DNA of 9,670 nucleotides from Candidatus Zixiibacteriota bacterium. Its GTDB lineage: Bacteria > SM23-81. Positions 1-5,434 of this stretch are shown here, one piece after another (position 1 is the first letter of the stretch; each line of letters starts with the position of its first letter). Both the position numbers and the translations under genes were made by a program. The DNA lies in assembly GCA_030628225.1 (NCBI GenBank), contig DAOVRJ010000079.1, forward strand, positions 1 to 9,670, in the 5' to 3' direction. The notes under the pieces are model-generated. The model did not search any database, was not told the origin of the DNA, and saw only the letters and a program-made list of their open reading frames with translations.

Positions 1-81
1 AATTAGATCGCGAGCTATTACTGAGAGTTCCCGGCGGAGGTATCCTACAGTGGCCCCAAGGCACGCCGGCCAGGGTGGCGG

Positions 82-110
82 GTTGCGACCCAAGAGAGCA
101 ACAGGTTGGG
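82..110. other. Potential H-type RNA pseudoknot
   Basis: GTTGC (82-86) pairs with GCAAC (98-102), and CCCAA (89-93) in its loop pairs with TTGGG (106-110). The two 5-base stems interleave in pseudoknot order with connecting segments of 2, 4 and 3 bases. No known riboswitch core was recognised around it. Two perfect 5-base pairings in 29 bases could be chance. Confidence 0.22.
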
Positions 111-115
111 AGGAC

Positions 116-135
116 GAGGGGGACACTTCCCCCTT
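116..135. other. Short G/C hairpin
   Basis: GGGGGA (118-123) and TCCCCC (128-133) form a perfect 6-base stem around a 4-base loop, extendable to 8 pairs with A-T and one G-T wobble. On the plus strand it is followed by TTC and an A-run rather than a T-tract, and on the minus strand by a GC-rich stretch, so it is at best a poor intrinsic terminator for something entering from the left edge. Confidence 0.35.
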
Positions 136-145
136 CAAAAAACTC

Positions 146-180
146 ATTTTAAATTGCAAATATCAAAGAGAAAATTGACC
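146..180. repeat. AT-rich degenerate heptamer array
   Basis: Plus-strand units: ATTTTAA (146-152), ATTGCAA (153-159), ATATCAA (160-166), AGAGAAA (167-173), ATTGACC (174-180), loose consensus ATNNNAA. The pattern is weaker than that at 262-294 because A/T-rich sequence looks periodic more easily. It sits at the sharp boundary between the GC-rich block 1-136 and the rest of the spacer. Confidence 0.4.
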
Positions 181-201
181 CCCTCTCCCTCCCCAAAAGC
201 A

Positions 202-244
202 GATCCTTCGTCGCCTCGTTCCACTCAGCTCCTCAGGATGACAG
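202..244. repeat. Dispersed REP/MITE-like palindromic repeat candidate
   Basis: The minus strand starts TGTCATCCTGAGGAG and ends GCGACGAAGGATC. This end-to-end pattern (a TCATCCTGAG start and a CGAAGGATC finish around a variable centre) matches a short intergenic repeat that I recall from many unrelated bacterial genomes. The outer arms ATCCT/AGGAT pair; the middle pairs poorly. Copy number in the host genome cannot be seen from one copy. Confidence 0.45.
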
Positions 245-261
245 AACCGTTTAAGGTCTTC

Positions 262-294
262 CCCTAAACCCTAACCCCTAATCCCTAACCCCTG
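262..294. repeat. Telomere-like heptamer array (CCCTAAN)4 just after the dppC stop; G-quadruplex motif on the gene strand
   Basis: Plus-strand units run without gaps: CCCTAAA (262-268), CCCTAAC (269-275), CCCTAAT (276-282), CCCTAAC (283-289), then CCCTG. On the minus strand, the one transcribed as mRNA from dppC, this is a TTAGGG-type array with five runs of three or four Gs separated by 3-4 base loops, which satisfies the usual G-quadruplex rule. It begins 8 bases after the dppC stop codon, behind an A6 tract. It resembles eukaryotic telomere sequence only by unit; everything around it is bacterial. Confidence 0.8.
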
Positions 295-301
295 TTTTTT
301 C

Positions 302-1204
302 TCATATCCTCATCTTCGGATCCAGCGCATCCCTCAACCCATCCCCCAGCAAATTGAATCCCAGCACGGTCAGCCCGATGGCTATACCCGGATAGACGGT
401 CAGCCAGGGAGCCGTGCGCAGATACTCCCGGCCCAGGCTGATCATGGAGCCCCAGCTGGGCGTGGGCGGCTGCGCCCCCAGGCCGATGAAGCTCAACGAG
501 GCCTCGGCCATGATGGCGGCGGCCATGCCCATGGAGAAGGAGATGATCACCGGGGCCAGACAGTTGGGAAACAGATGCCGGCGGATGATCTGGCTGCTGC
601 TAACTCCCAGGGCCCGGGCGGCGGTGATGTAGTCGTTCTGTTTGGTGGCCAGCACCTGGGCCCTCATCAGCCGGGCCATGGGCGCCCAGCCCACCAAGCC
701 AATGGCTATGAAAAGGGTGGTCAACCCGGGCTTAAAGGCGGCGGTGACACCGATGAGGAACAAAAGCGTCGGAAAGGCGAACATGACGTCGGTGAGCCGC
801 ATGATGGTCTGGTCCAGCTTGCCCCCGAAATAGCCGGCCAATACCCCCAACAGTATCCCCAGGCTCAGGGCCACGGAGCGGGAGAGAACGCCCACCTGCA
901 GGGAGATCCGGGCCCCGTACAGGATGCGGCTGAAGATGTCCCTGCCGAAATCATCTGTGCCGAACAGGTGCTCCCGGGAAGGAGAAGACAGACGGTTCTG
1001 CAGGTCGATCTGGTAGGGATCGTGCGGGGCCAGCAGCCCGGCCAGCCCGCCCACCACCACCAGACATAACACCACCCCCAGCCCGAACATGGCCATGCGG
1101 TTGCGTCTCAGCCTTCTCCAGGCCTCGTACCAGGGCCCGCCACCCAGGCGATCTCTCGATGCGGCTGTCTGCTCAACGGTCTCCACCATACCTCCAGGGA
1201 CCAC
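302..1204 (-). CDS. dppC: DppC/OppC-type ABC transporter permease
   Basis: A permease of up to 300 residues, partner of the preceding DppB-type protein. A cytoplasmic N-tail (WYEAWRRLRRNRMAMFG) leads into helix 1 at about 39-59. The family motif HLFGTDDFGRDIFSRILYGARISL spans 79-102, with further helices near 108-126, 144-157, 161-179, 216-240 and 270-290. The EAA loop is DYITAARALGVSSSQIIRRHLFPN at 191-214, and the C-terminal motif SFIGLGAQPPTPSWG is at 238-252, ending NLLGDGLRDALDP. The given start (GTG at 1204) is the farthest possible, since a stop lies just upstream, and has no visible Shine-Dalgarno. GGAGG at 1195-1191 points instead to ATG 1189 (spacer 1) or GTG 1186 (spacer 4), removing 5-6 residues. 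In most dpp operons the ATPases dppD and dppF follow; here there is only a repeat-rich non-coding stretch. No T-tracted terminator is seen after the stop. Confidence 0.92.
   Translation of the reverse strand: MVPGGMVETVEQTAASRDRLGGGPWYEAWRRLRRNRMAMFGLGVVLCLVVVGGLAGLLAPHDPYQIDLQNRLSSPSREHLFGTDDFGRDIFSRILYGARISLQVGVLSRSVALSLGILLGVLAGYFGGKLDQTIMRLTDVMFAFPTLLFLIGVTAAFKPGLTTLFIAIGLVGWAPMARLMRAQVLATKQNDYITAARALGVSSSQIIRRHLFPNCLAPVIISFSMGMAAAIMAEASLSFIGLGAQPPTPSWGSMISLGREYLRTAPWLTVYPGIAIGLTVLGFNLLGDGLRDALDPKMRI
1191..1195 (-). promoter_or_regulatory. Shine-Dalgarno that argues for a shorter dppC start
   Basis: The minus strand reads GGAGG at 1195-1191, followed by T, then ATG (1189-1187) and GTG (1186-1184). 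The outermost GTG at 1204 lacks an upstream purine tract. The spacer of 4 bases makes GTG 1186 the best mechanistic start, with ATG 1189 second. Either choice leaves the membrane protein intact. Confidence 0.5.
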
Positions 1205-1210
1205 AAACCG

Positions 1211-2137
1211 TCATTCGTAGCGGATGCGGGGGTCCAAAACGCTGTACAGCAGGTCCACGGCCAGATTCACGGTGACGAAGATCACCGCCATGAACAGCAC
1301 GGCCCCCTGGATGACCGGAAAGTCCCGCTTGAGAATGGCCAGCAAGGTGAAGCGACCCAGCCCCGGCCAGGCGAAGATGGACTCGGTGAGCACCGACCCG
1401 CTGAGGTAACTGCCGAAATCCATGCCCACCACGGTGATGATGGGAATGAGCACGTTCCTGAGGGCGTGCTTGTTGATCACCCAGAATTCCCGGAGCCCCT
1501 TGGAGCGGGCCGTCCTGATGTAGTCCGCGTGGATCACCTCTAACATATTCGCCCGGGTCATGCGGGCGATGAAGGCGGCCGACCGGGTGCCCAGGGTGAT
1601 GGCCGGAAGAATCATGTACTTGATATTGCCGCCTCCGAAGCCGGAGGGAGGCAGCAGCTGGAACTTCACCGCCACGATGAGGATCAGGATCAGGCCCACC
1701 CAGAATACGGGCACAGATATCCCGGCCAGGGCAAAGGTCATGCTCAGCCGGTCCCAGATGGAATAAGGTTTTACCGCCGAGATGATCCCCACCACCAGCC
1801 CGATGAGAGTGGCCACTATCATGGCCGAGAAAGCCAGCCGCAGGGTGTTGGGAAATTTCTCCAGGATGGATTCCATCACTGGCCGGCGGGTAACGAAGGA
1901 CCTGCCCAGATCCCCGCGGACCACCCCCCAGATATAGCGCAGGTACTGCAGGGGCAGGGGATCGTTCAGATGCAACTCCTCCCGCAAACTCTCCAGGGTC
2001 TGCTGATCATACCGCTCCCCCACCATGCTGAGCACCGGGTCTCCGGGAACCACGTACATCAGGATGAAAGTCACCAGGGTGACCCCTAAGAGGACCGGTA
2101 TCACCAAAAGAATCCGCCTGATTATATATTCGGTCAT
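1211..2137 (-). CDS. dppB: DppB/OppB-type ABC transporter permease
   Basis: A 308-residue inner-membrane permease of the peptide/nickel importer family, normal length. The first helix (about 9-29) follows the family opening YIIRRILLVIPVLLGV and ends in VVPGDP at 29-34. Next come a periplasmic segment with LRYIWGVVRGDLGRSF at 66-81, helices near 101-123, 133-158 and 174-190, and the EAA loop DYIRTARSKGLREFWVINK at 205-223, which docks the ATPase. The C-terminal part carries ESIFAWPGLGR at 252-262 and a last helix near 276-300. It would pair with the DppC-type protein to form the channel. Ligand specificity cannot be read, so Opp, Gsi and Nik types remain possible. The ATG has a modest AAGGG about 5 bases upstream. 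It lies 40 bases after the binding-protein stop, and its own stop is only 6 bases before the GTG that opens the next frame, so co-translation is likely. Confidence 0.92.
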   Translation of the reverse strand: MTEYIIRRILLVIPVLLGVTLVTFILMYVVPGDPVLSMVGERYDQQTLESLREELHLNDPLPLQYLRYIWGVVRGDLGRSFVTRRPVMESILEKFPNTLRLAFSAMIVATLIGLVVGIISAVKPYSIWDRLSMTFALAGISVPVFWVGLILILIVAVKFQLLPPSGFGGGNIKYMILPAITLGTRSAAFIARMTRANMLEVIHADYIRTARSKGLREFWVINKHALRNVLIPIITVVGMDFGSYLSGSVLTESIFAWPGLGRFTLLAILKRDFPVIQGAVLFMAVIFVTVNLAVDLLYSVLDPRIRYE

Positions 2138-2177
2138 CTCAGCCCTTGCCCCCGGTGATCAGATCGCTTTGGGGCCA

Positions 2178-3770
2178 TTAGCCGCGGCCCTGGATATCCA
2201 CCTGCAGCAGCTTGTCGGCATTGAACATCAGGTGCTGCCGGTAGTTCTTCAGCCATGGCTGGTGGACCACGAAGACCTTGGGATGCCAGAGGTAGAGCCA
2301 GGCGGCCTGGTCAAAGACCATCCCGTCGATCTGACGATACAGCGTCTCCCGCTCTCCCTCATCCAAAGTGCTTCTGGCCTGCTCGATGAGCACATCCACC
2401 TGTTGGTTCTTATACCGGGCCCGGTTGCCCCCTCCCCCCCAGTTGGCCGAGTGGAAGAGGGGAAAAAGGAAATTCTCGCCATCAGGGTAATCGGCATACC
2501 AGTTCAGGTAGTAGGCATCCGGCTGCCCGGTGTTGATAGCTTGCTTGAGCACTCCCCAGTCCCGGGCGATGATCTCGGCCCTGATGCCAGCATCGGCCAG
2601 GTAGGCCTGAACCGCCTCCAGAATCCTGGTCACCGTCGGGCTCTGCGTCTTCCAGATCTCCATCTTCAACCCCTGGGGATAGCCGGCCTGGGTTAGAAGC
2701 TCCCTGGCCCTGGCCGGGTCATACGAATATGGCTGGCGTCCAGCATCATACCCCAGCAAACCTGGTGGGATGGCCCCGTGGGCCTGGATGCGCCGCCCGG
2801 GCAGAATGGTCTCCATGATGGTGGCCACATCCACAGCATGGTTCAGGGCCCGGCGGACGCGGATATCGTCAAAAGGCGGCTTCTGGTTGTTGATCCCGAT
2901 GTAGGTATCCTGCAACTTCAGCTGGGAGTAAATGTAGGGCTTCCATCGGGGATCATCTGCCCAGCGGTCGAACTCGGCCGTGGGAATGTTCATCCAGTCC
3001 AGATTGCCGGCCTCGAACTCGGCGGTGACGGTCATGGTCTCGGGGATGATGCGATACAACACCCCGAATAGCTTGGGCTTTGCGCCGAAGTAATCCTCGT
3101 TTCTTTTGAGCATTAAATGATCATCGTGGACCCACTCCTCTAAAATCCAAGGTCCGCAGCCAACGGGGTGTTGGCAGAAATCATCCCCCCACCGTTCCAC
3201 CTCCTCCCGTGGAACCACCAGGGCGGCGGGCATGGCTAAAAATCCTAAAAATGGGGCAAAGGACTTCTGCAGGGTGATCTCCAGGGTCCGGTCGTCCAAA
3301 ACCTGAATCCCGGCTATCTCCCGGGCGCGCCCGTCCATGAAATCCCCGGCTCCGAGAATATCCTGGAAGACCCATCCCCGGGAGGACTTTGCCCTGGGAC
3401 CCATTACCCGCTCGAAGGAGTACTTAAAATCCCCGGCAGTTACCTCCCGCCCGTTGGTGAAGCGCACCCCTGACCGCAGATGAAATGTGTAGGTGCGGCT
3501 GTCCGGGCTGATCTGCCAGCTTTCGGCCACATCCGGCAGGATCTCCGTTCCGACGCCGAAACGAACCAGACCATCATAGATCAGGGCGCACACCTCCCCA
3601 CTGCCCGCGTCGTTGGAAAGGGCCGGATCCAGGGTGGTGGGGTCGGCGCTCAGGTAGGTGCGATAGACCTTATTCCCGGTACCTGTTCCCCCACCGCAGC
3701 CGGCCATCAGCGCCGTACCCAAACAGATGATCAGGGCTATTCGCAATCCAAAGACCCGGTTCTCTTTCAT
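2178..3770 (-). CDS. ABC transporter substrate-binding lipoprotein, family 5 (DppA/OppA-like)
   Basis: A 530-residue periplasmic solute-binding protein. The N-terminus is a lipoprotein signal peptide: basic MKENR, a hydrophobic core, and lipobox LMAGC with C25 as the acylated residue, followed by a Gly-rich linker. The mature part shows SBP_bac_5 landmarks: SADPTTLDPALS at 41-52, ILPDVAESWQISPD at 77-90, TYTFHLRSGVRFTNG at 93-107, VTAGDFKYSFERVM at 110-123, HPVGCGPWIL at 201-210, DDIRVRRALNHAVD at 301-314 and NWYADYPDGENFLFPLF at 423-439. The family binds di- or oligopeptides, nickel or other small compounds; the ligand cannot be deduced. Anchoring fits a periplasmic receptor held at the inner membrane beside the permeases encoded 40 bases downstream. 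The ATG at 3770 has GGAGG 9 bases upstream and gives a complete signal peptide. One coding-strand G-tract (2440-2434, G7, then A and G5) encodes the WGGGGN loop. Confidence 0.92.
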   Translation of the reverse strand: MKENRVFGLRIALIICLGTALMAGCGGGTGTGNKVYRTYLSADPTTLDPALSNDAGSGEVCALIYDGLVRFGVGTEILPDVAESWQISPDSRTYTFHLRSGVRFTNGREVTAGDFKYSFERVMGPRAKSSRGWVFQDILGAGDFMDGRAREIAGIQVLDDRTLEITLQKSFAPFLGFLAMPAALVVPREEVERWGDDFCQHPVGCGPWILEEWVHDDHLMLKRNEDYFGAKPKLFGVLYRIIPETMTVTAEFEAGNLDWMNIPTAEFDRWADDPRWKPYIYSQLKLQDTYIGINNQKPPFDDIRVRRALNHAVDVATIMETILPGRRIQAHGAIPPGLLGYDAGRQPYSYDPARARELLTQAGYPQGLKMEIWKTQSPTVTRILEAVQAYLADAGIRAEIIARDWGVLKQAINTGQPDAYYLNWYADYPDGENFLFPLFHSANWGGGGNRARYKNQQVDVLIEQARSTLDEGERETLYRQIDGMVFDQAAWLYLWHPKVFVVHQPWLKNYRQHLMFNADKLLQVDIQGRG

Positions 3771-3803
3771 CGCCTTCTGCCTCCGCGTTTTTCTGGAAGT
3801 CCT

Positions 3804-3832
3804 AAAATATCAATTTCCCCCATACAATGCAA
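3804..3832 (-). promoter_or_regulatory. Weak sigma70-like promoter candidate ahead of the peptide transporter genes
   Basis: In the 92-base gap between the amidohydrolase and the binding protein, the minus strand shows TTGCAT (3832-3827, three of six) and TATTTT (3809-3804, four of six) 17 bases apart, in a locally AT-rich stretch. This is the widest spacer of the cluster, so a separate transporter promoter here is reasonable. Next to it, CCATT/AATGG (5-base stem, 4-base loop, near 3844-3857) forms a small hairpin without a T-tract, so it does not look like a terminator. Confidence 0.25.
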
Positions 3833-3862
3833 TCACTATTTCGCCATTGGAAAATGGGCTCC

Positions 3863-5434
3863 TCACCCAGAAGGCCCTGGCCCAACCACCACCTTCCCAC
3901 CTTTTACCACCATGTGGATCTTGATCTTGTGGATCTCTTGGGCGGGAATCTGCCGGGGATCTGCCGACAGGATAACCAGATCGGCCTTCATCCCCTTTGC
4001 CAGAAGACCCTTCTCCTTTTCCTGGAAGCACAATCGGGCACCGTTAGCAGTGAAGATGCGCACCGCCTCCTCAGGGGAAAGGCGATGGCGGGGGTTGGGA
4101 TGGTTTACCGCCGCGGCAATGCCCGCCAGGGGATCCACCGGGGTCACGTAGGAATCGGAACCTCCGGCGATGGTCACCCCGGCATCCACCAGGGAGCGAT
4201 ACGGGTTGGTCAGCAAAGCTCGCTTGCGCCCCAGCCGGCGGGCGTACATGCCATCAAGGCCGCCCCAGAAGGCCTCAAAGGCCGGCTGGACGGCCAGGAC
4301 CACTCCTTTTTCAGCCATCCGGCTTATCTGTCCGGAATTCAGCAACTCGGCGTGCTCGATCCGCAGGCGGTGATCCTCTCCAGGTTGCCGGTCCAGAACG
4401 GTTTCATATACCGAGAGCAGCTGTTCCACGGCTCTATCTCCGATGGCGTGCATGGCCACCTGCAGACCGGACTCATCAGCTTTTGCCACGAACTCCACCA
4501 GTTGCTTTCGCTCAAAATAGAGCAGACCGCGCTGATCCGTCCGGTCAGCGTAGGGCTCAAAGAGGGCTGCGGTGTGGGAGCCAAGAGAACCATCCACCAT
4601 GAGATCACCCCCAATTTGTCGCAGACCTTTACGCTTAGCCAGATCCACATCCAGGGTGATCAGGTAGGGAACCACATCCACGGGCAACTCACCGGCCAAT
4701 TCCTCAAACAGATCTATATCCTCCTGTTGGGCACACATGGCGTGGATGGTAGTTACCCCTTTGTTCACTGCCTGCCAGCAGGCCCGGCGGATGGCCTCTC
4801 CCCTGTTCTGCTCTTCTGTCAGCCGGGATCTGACCGCTCTGGCCAGCTCCAGGGCCCGGGCTCGCAGTGTTCCCGTGGGCCGGCCCGTTAGCGAATCCAC
4901 TTCCACCCCCGGCACCTTCTCCGTCAGAGCGCACAGGCGATAAAAAGCGGAGTTGACGGCGCAGGAGTGTCCATCCCGGCGGAGGACAAAGATGGGCACC
5001 TGAGAGGAGATAGCATCCAACTGCTCCATGCCGGGATAGCTTTTCTCTTTCAACTGACTGGGATCCAGGCTGTGGGCTCGAAATAAGCGAGGGTTGTCTC
5101 TGCGGGGGAAAGCCCCGGCTAAAAGGTCCAGAACCTGACCGATAGTCTCCGTGGGGCTGAGATCGACGCCCTGGGTCAGCAATCCCGTCTCGGCCAGGTG
5201 CACGTGGGTATCGATGAACCCGGGAAGGACAATCCTGCCCGCCAGATCTATGATCCTGACCTGAGGGGCAAGGCGTCCGGCCAGCTCTGCCTCCCGGCCG
5301 ATGGCGGCGATGCACCCGTTCTGGATGAGCATGGCATCGGCCCCACAAGGCACAGAGCCCAGGGGGAAAAGGCTGGCCCTCCTGATGAATAGCTGGTCAG
5401 AAACACTGGCCGTTTTGCTGGTTGAAAGTTCCAT
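3863..5434 (-). CDS. YtcJ/NfdA-type metal-dependent amidohydrolase (Amidohydro_3 family)
   Basis: A 523-residue cytoplasmic protein (no signal peptide) of the amidohydrolase superfamily, close to the usual 530-570 residues of YtcJ-like members. The N-terminal small beta domain runs into GRIVLPGFIDTHVHL at 66-80, which holds the metal-binding HxH pair H77/H79. Further on are RRDGHS (H156), DGSLGSHTA at 281-289, MHAIGDRAVE with H329, RIEHAELL with H361, and GGSDS with the catalytic/metal aspartate D427. The C-terminal strand segment GMKADLVILSADPRQI closes the small domain. Relatives hydrolyse N-substituted formamides, N-acyl amines or similar C-N bonds; the true substrate is not visible. At the position where many relatives have a metal-bridging lysine (four residues before DG) this protein has D277. 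The ATG overlaps the aminotransferase stop by one base and has only a poor Shine-Dalgarno, so translation probably depends on re-initiation. The peptide importer follows, suggesting action on imported substrates. Confidence 0.83.
   Translation of the reverse strand: MELSTSKTASVSDQLFIRRASLFPLGSVPCGADAMLIQNGCIAAIGREAELAGRLAPQVRIIDLAGRIVLPGFIDTHVHLAETGLLTQGVDLSPTETIGQVLDLLAGAFPRRDNPRLFRAHSLDPSQLKEKSYPGMEQLDAISSQVPIFVLRRDGHSCAVNSAFYRLCALTEKVPGVEVDSLTGRPTGTLRARALELARAVRSRLTEEQNRGEAIRRACWQAVNKGVTTIHAMCAQQEDIDLFEELAGELPVDVVPYLITLDVDLAKRKGLRQIGGDLMVDGSLGSHTAALFEPYADRTDQRGLLYFERKQLVEFVAKADESGLQVAMHAIGDRAVEQLLSVYETVLDRQPGEDHRLRIEHAELLNSGQISRMAEKGVVLAVQPAFEAFWGGLDGMYARRLGRKRALLTNPYRSLVDAGVTIAGGSDSYVTPVDPLAGIAAAVNHPNPRHRLSPEEAVRIFTANGARLCFQEKEKGLLAKGMKADLVILSADPRQIPAQEIHKIKIHMVVKGGKVVVGPGPSG

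Larger units (their letters stand above)
1..301. other. Repeat-rich non-coding region downstream of dppC
   Basis: No gene is supported here. Positions 1-136 are GC-rich and of unknown nature: two plus-strand frames stay open (frame 2 to a TGA at 176, frame 3 to a TAA at 150), but they lack a convincing start with a ribosome binding site and show no recognisable protein motif, so they could at most be the end of a gene entering from the left. From 137 on, the composition changes sharply: an AT-rich heptamer array (146-180), a pyrimidine run (179-194), a dispersed-repeat-like palindrome (202-244) and a telomere-like array (262-294). The expected dppD/dppF genes are absent. Confidence 0.6.

Noticed and set aside
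1-136. Cobalamin riboswitch, because the minus strand shows a GCCACTG element like the B12 box
   Set aside because: The other conserved parts (the GGGAAGG-type end and the CCCGC-AACTGT core) are not present in order, and the sequence lies downstream of dppC rather than before a gene seen here.
262-294. CRISPR array
   Set aside because: Units of 7 bases without spacers and no cas genes; it is a simple tandem repeat.
262-294. Real linear-chromosome telomere or eukaryotic contamination
   Set aside because: The array is only about 33 bases, internal, and flanked by bacterial operon sequence; bacterial linear ends do not use TTAGGG arrays.
202-301. Intrinsic terminator of the dpp genes
   Set aside because: No GC-rich stem followed by a T-tract is found on the minus strand; the closest candidate (202-244) pairs poorly and is followed only by TTTT inside a G-rich context.
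575-1069. 164-codon open frame on the plus strand opposite dppC
   Set aside because: Low-complexity Gly/Gln-rich translation opposite a conserved permease; no independent support.
2025-2696. 223-codon open frame on the plus strand across the binding-protein end and dppB start
   Set aside because: Crosses two real genes of the opposite strand and shows no motif.
3844-3857. Terminator between the amidohydrolase and the binding protein
   Set aside because: Only a 5-base stem (CCATT/AATGG) and no T-tract after it.
3827-4891. 354-codon open frame on the plus strand inside the amidohydrolase
   Set aside because: Shadow frame opposite a gene with intact catalytic motifs; no domain and no ribosome binding site of note.
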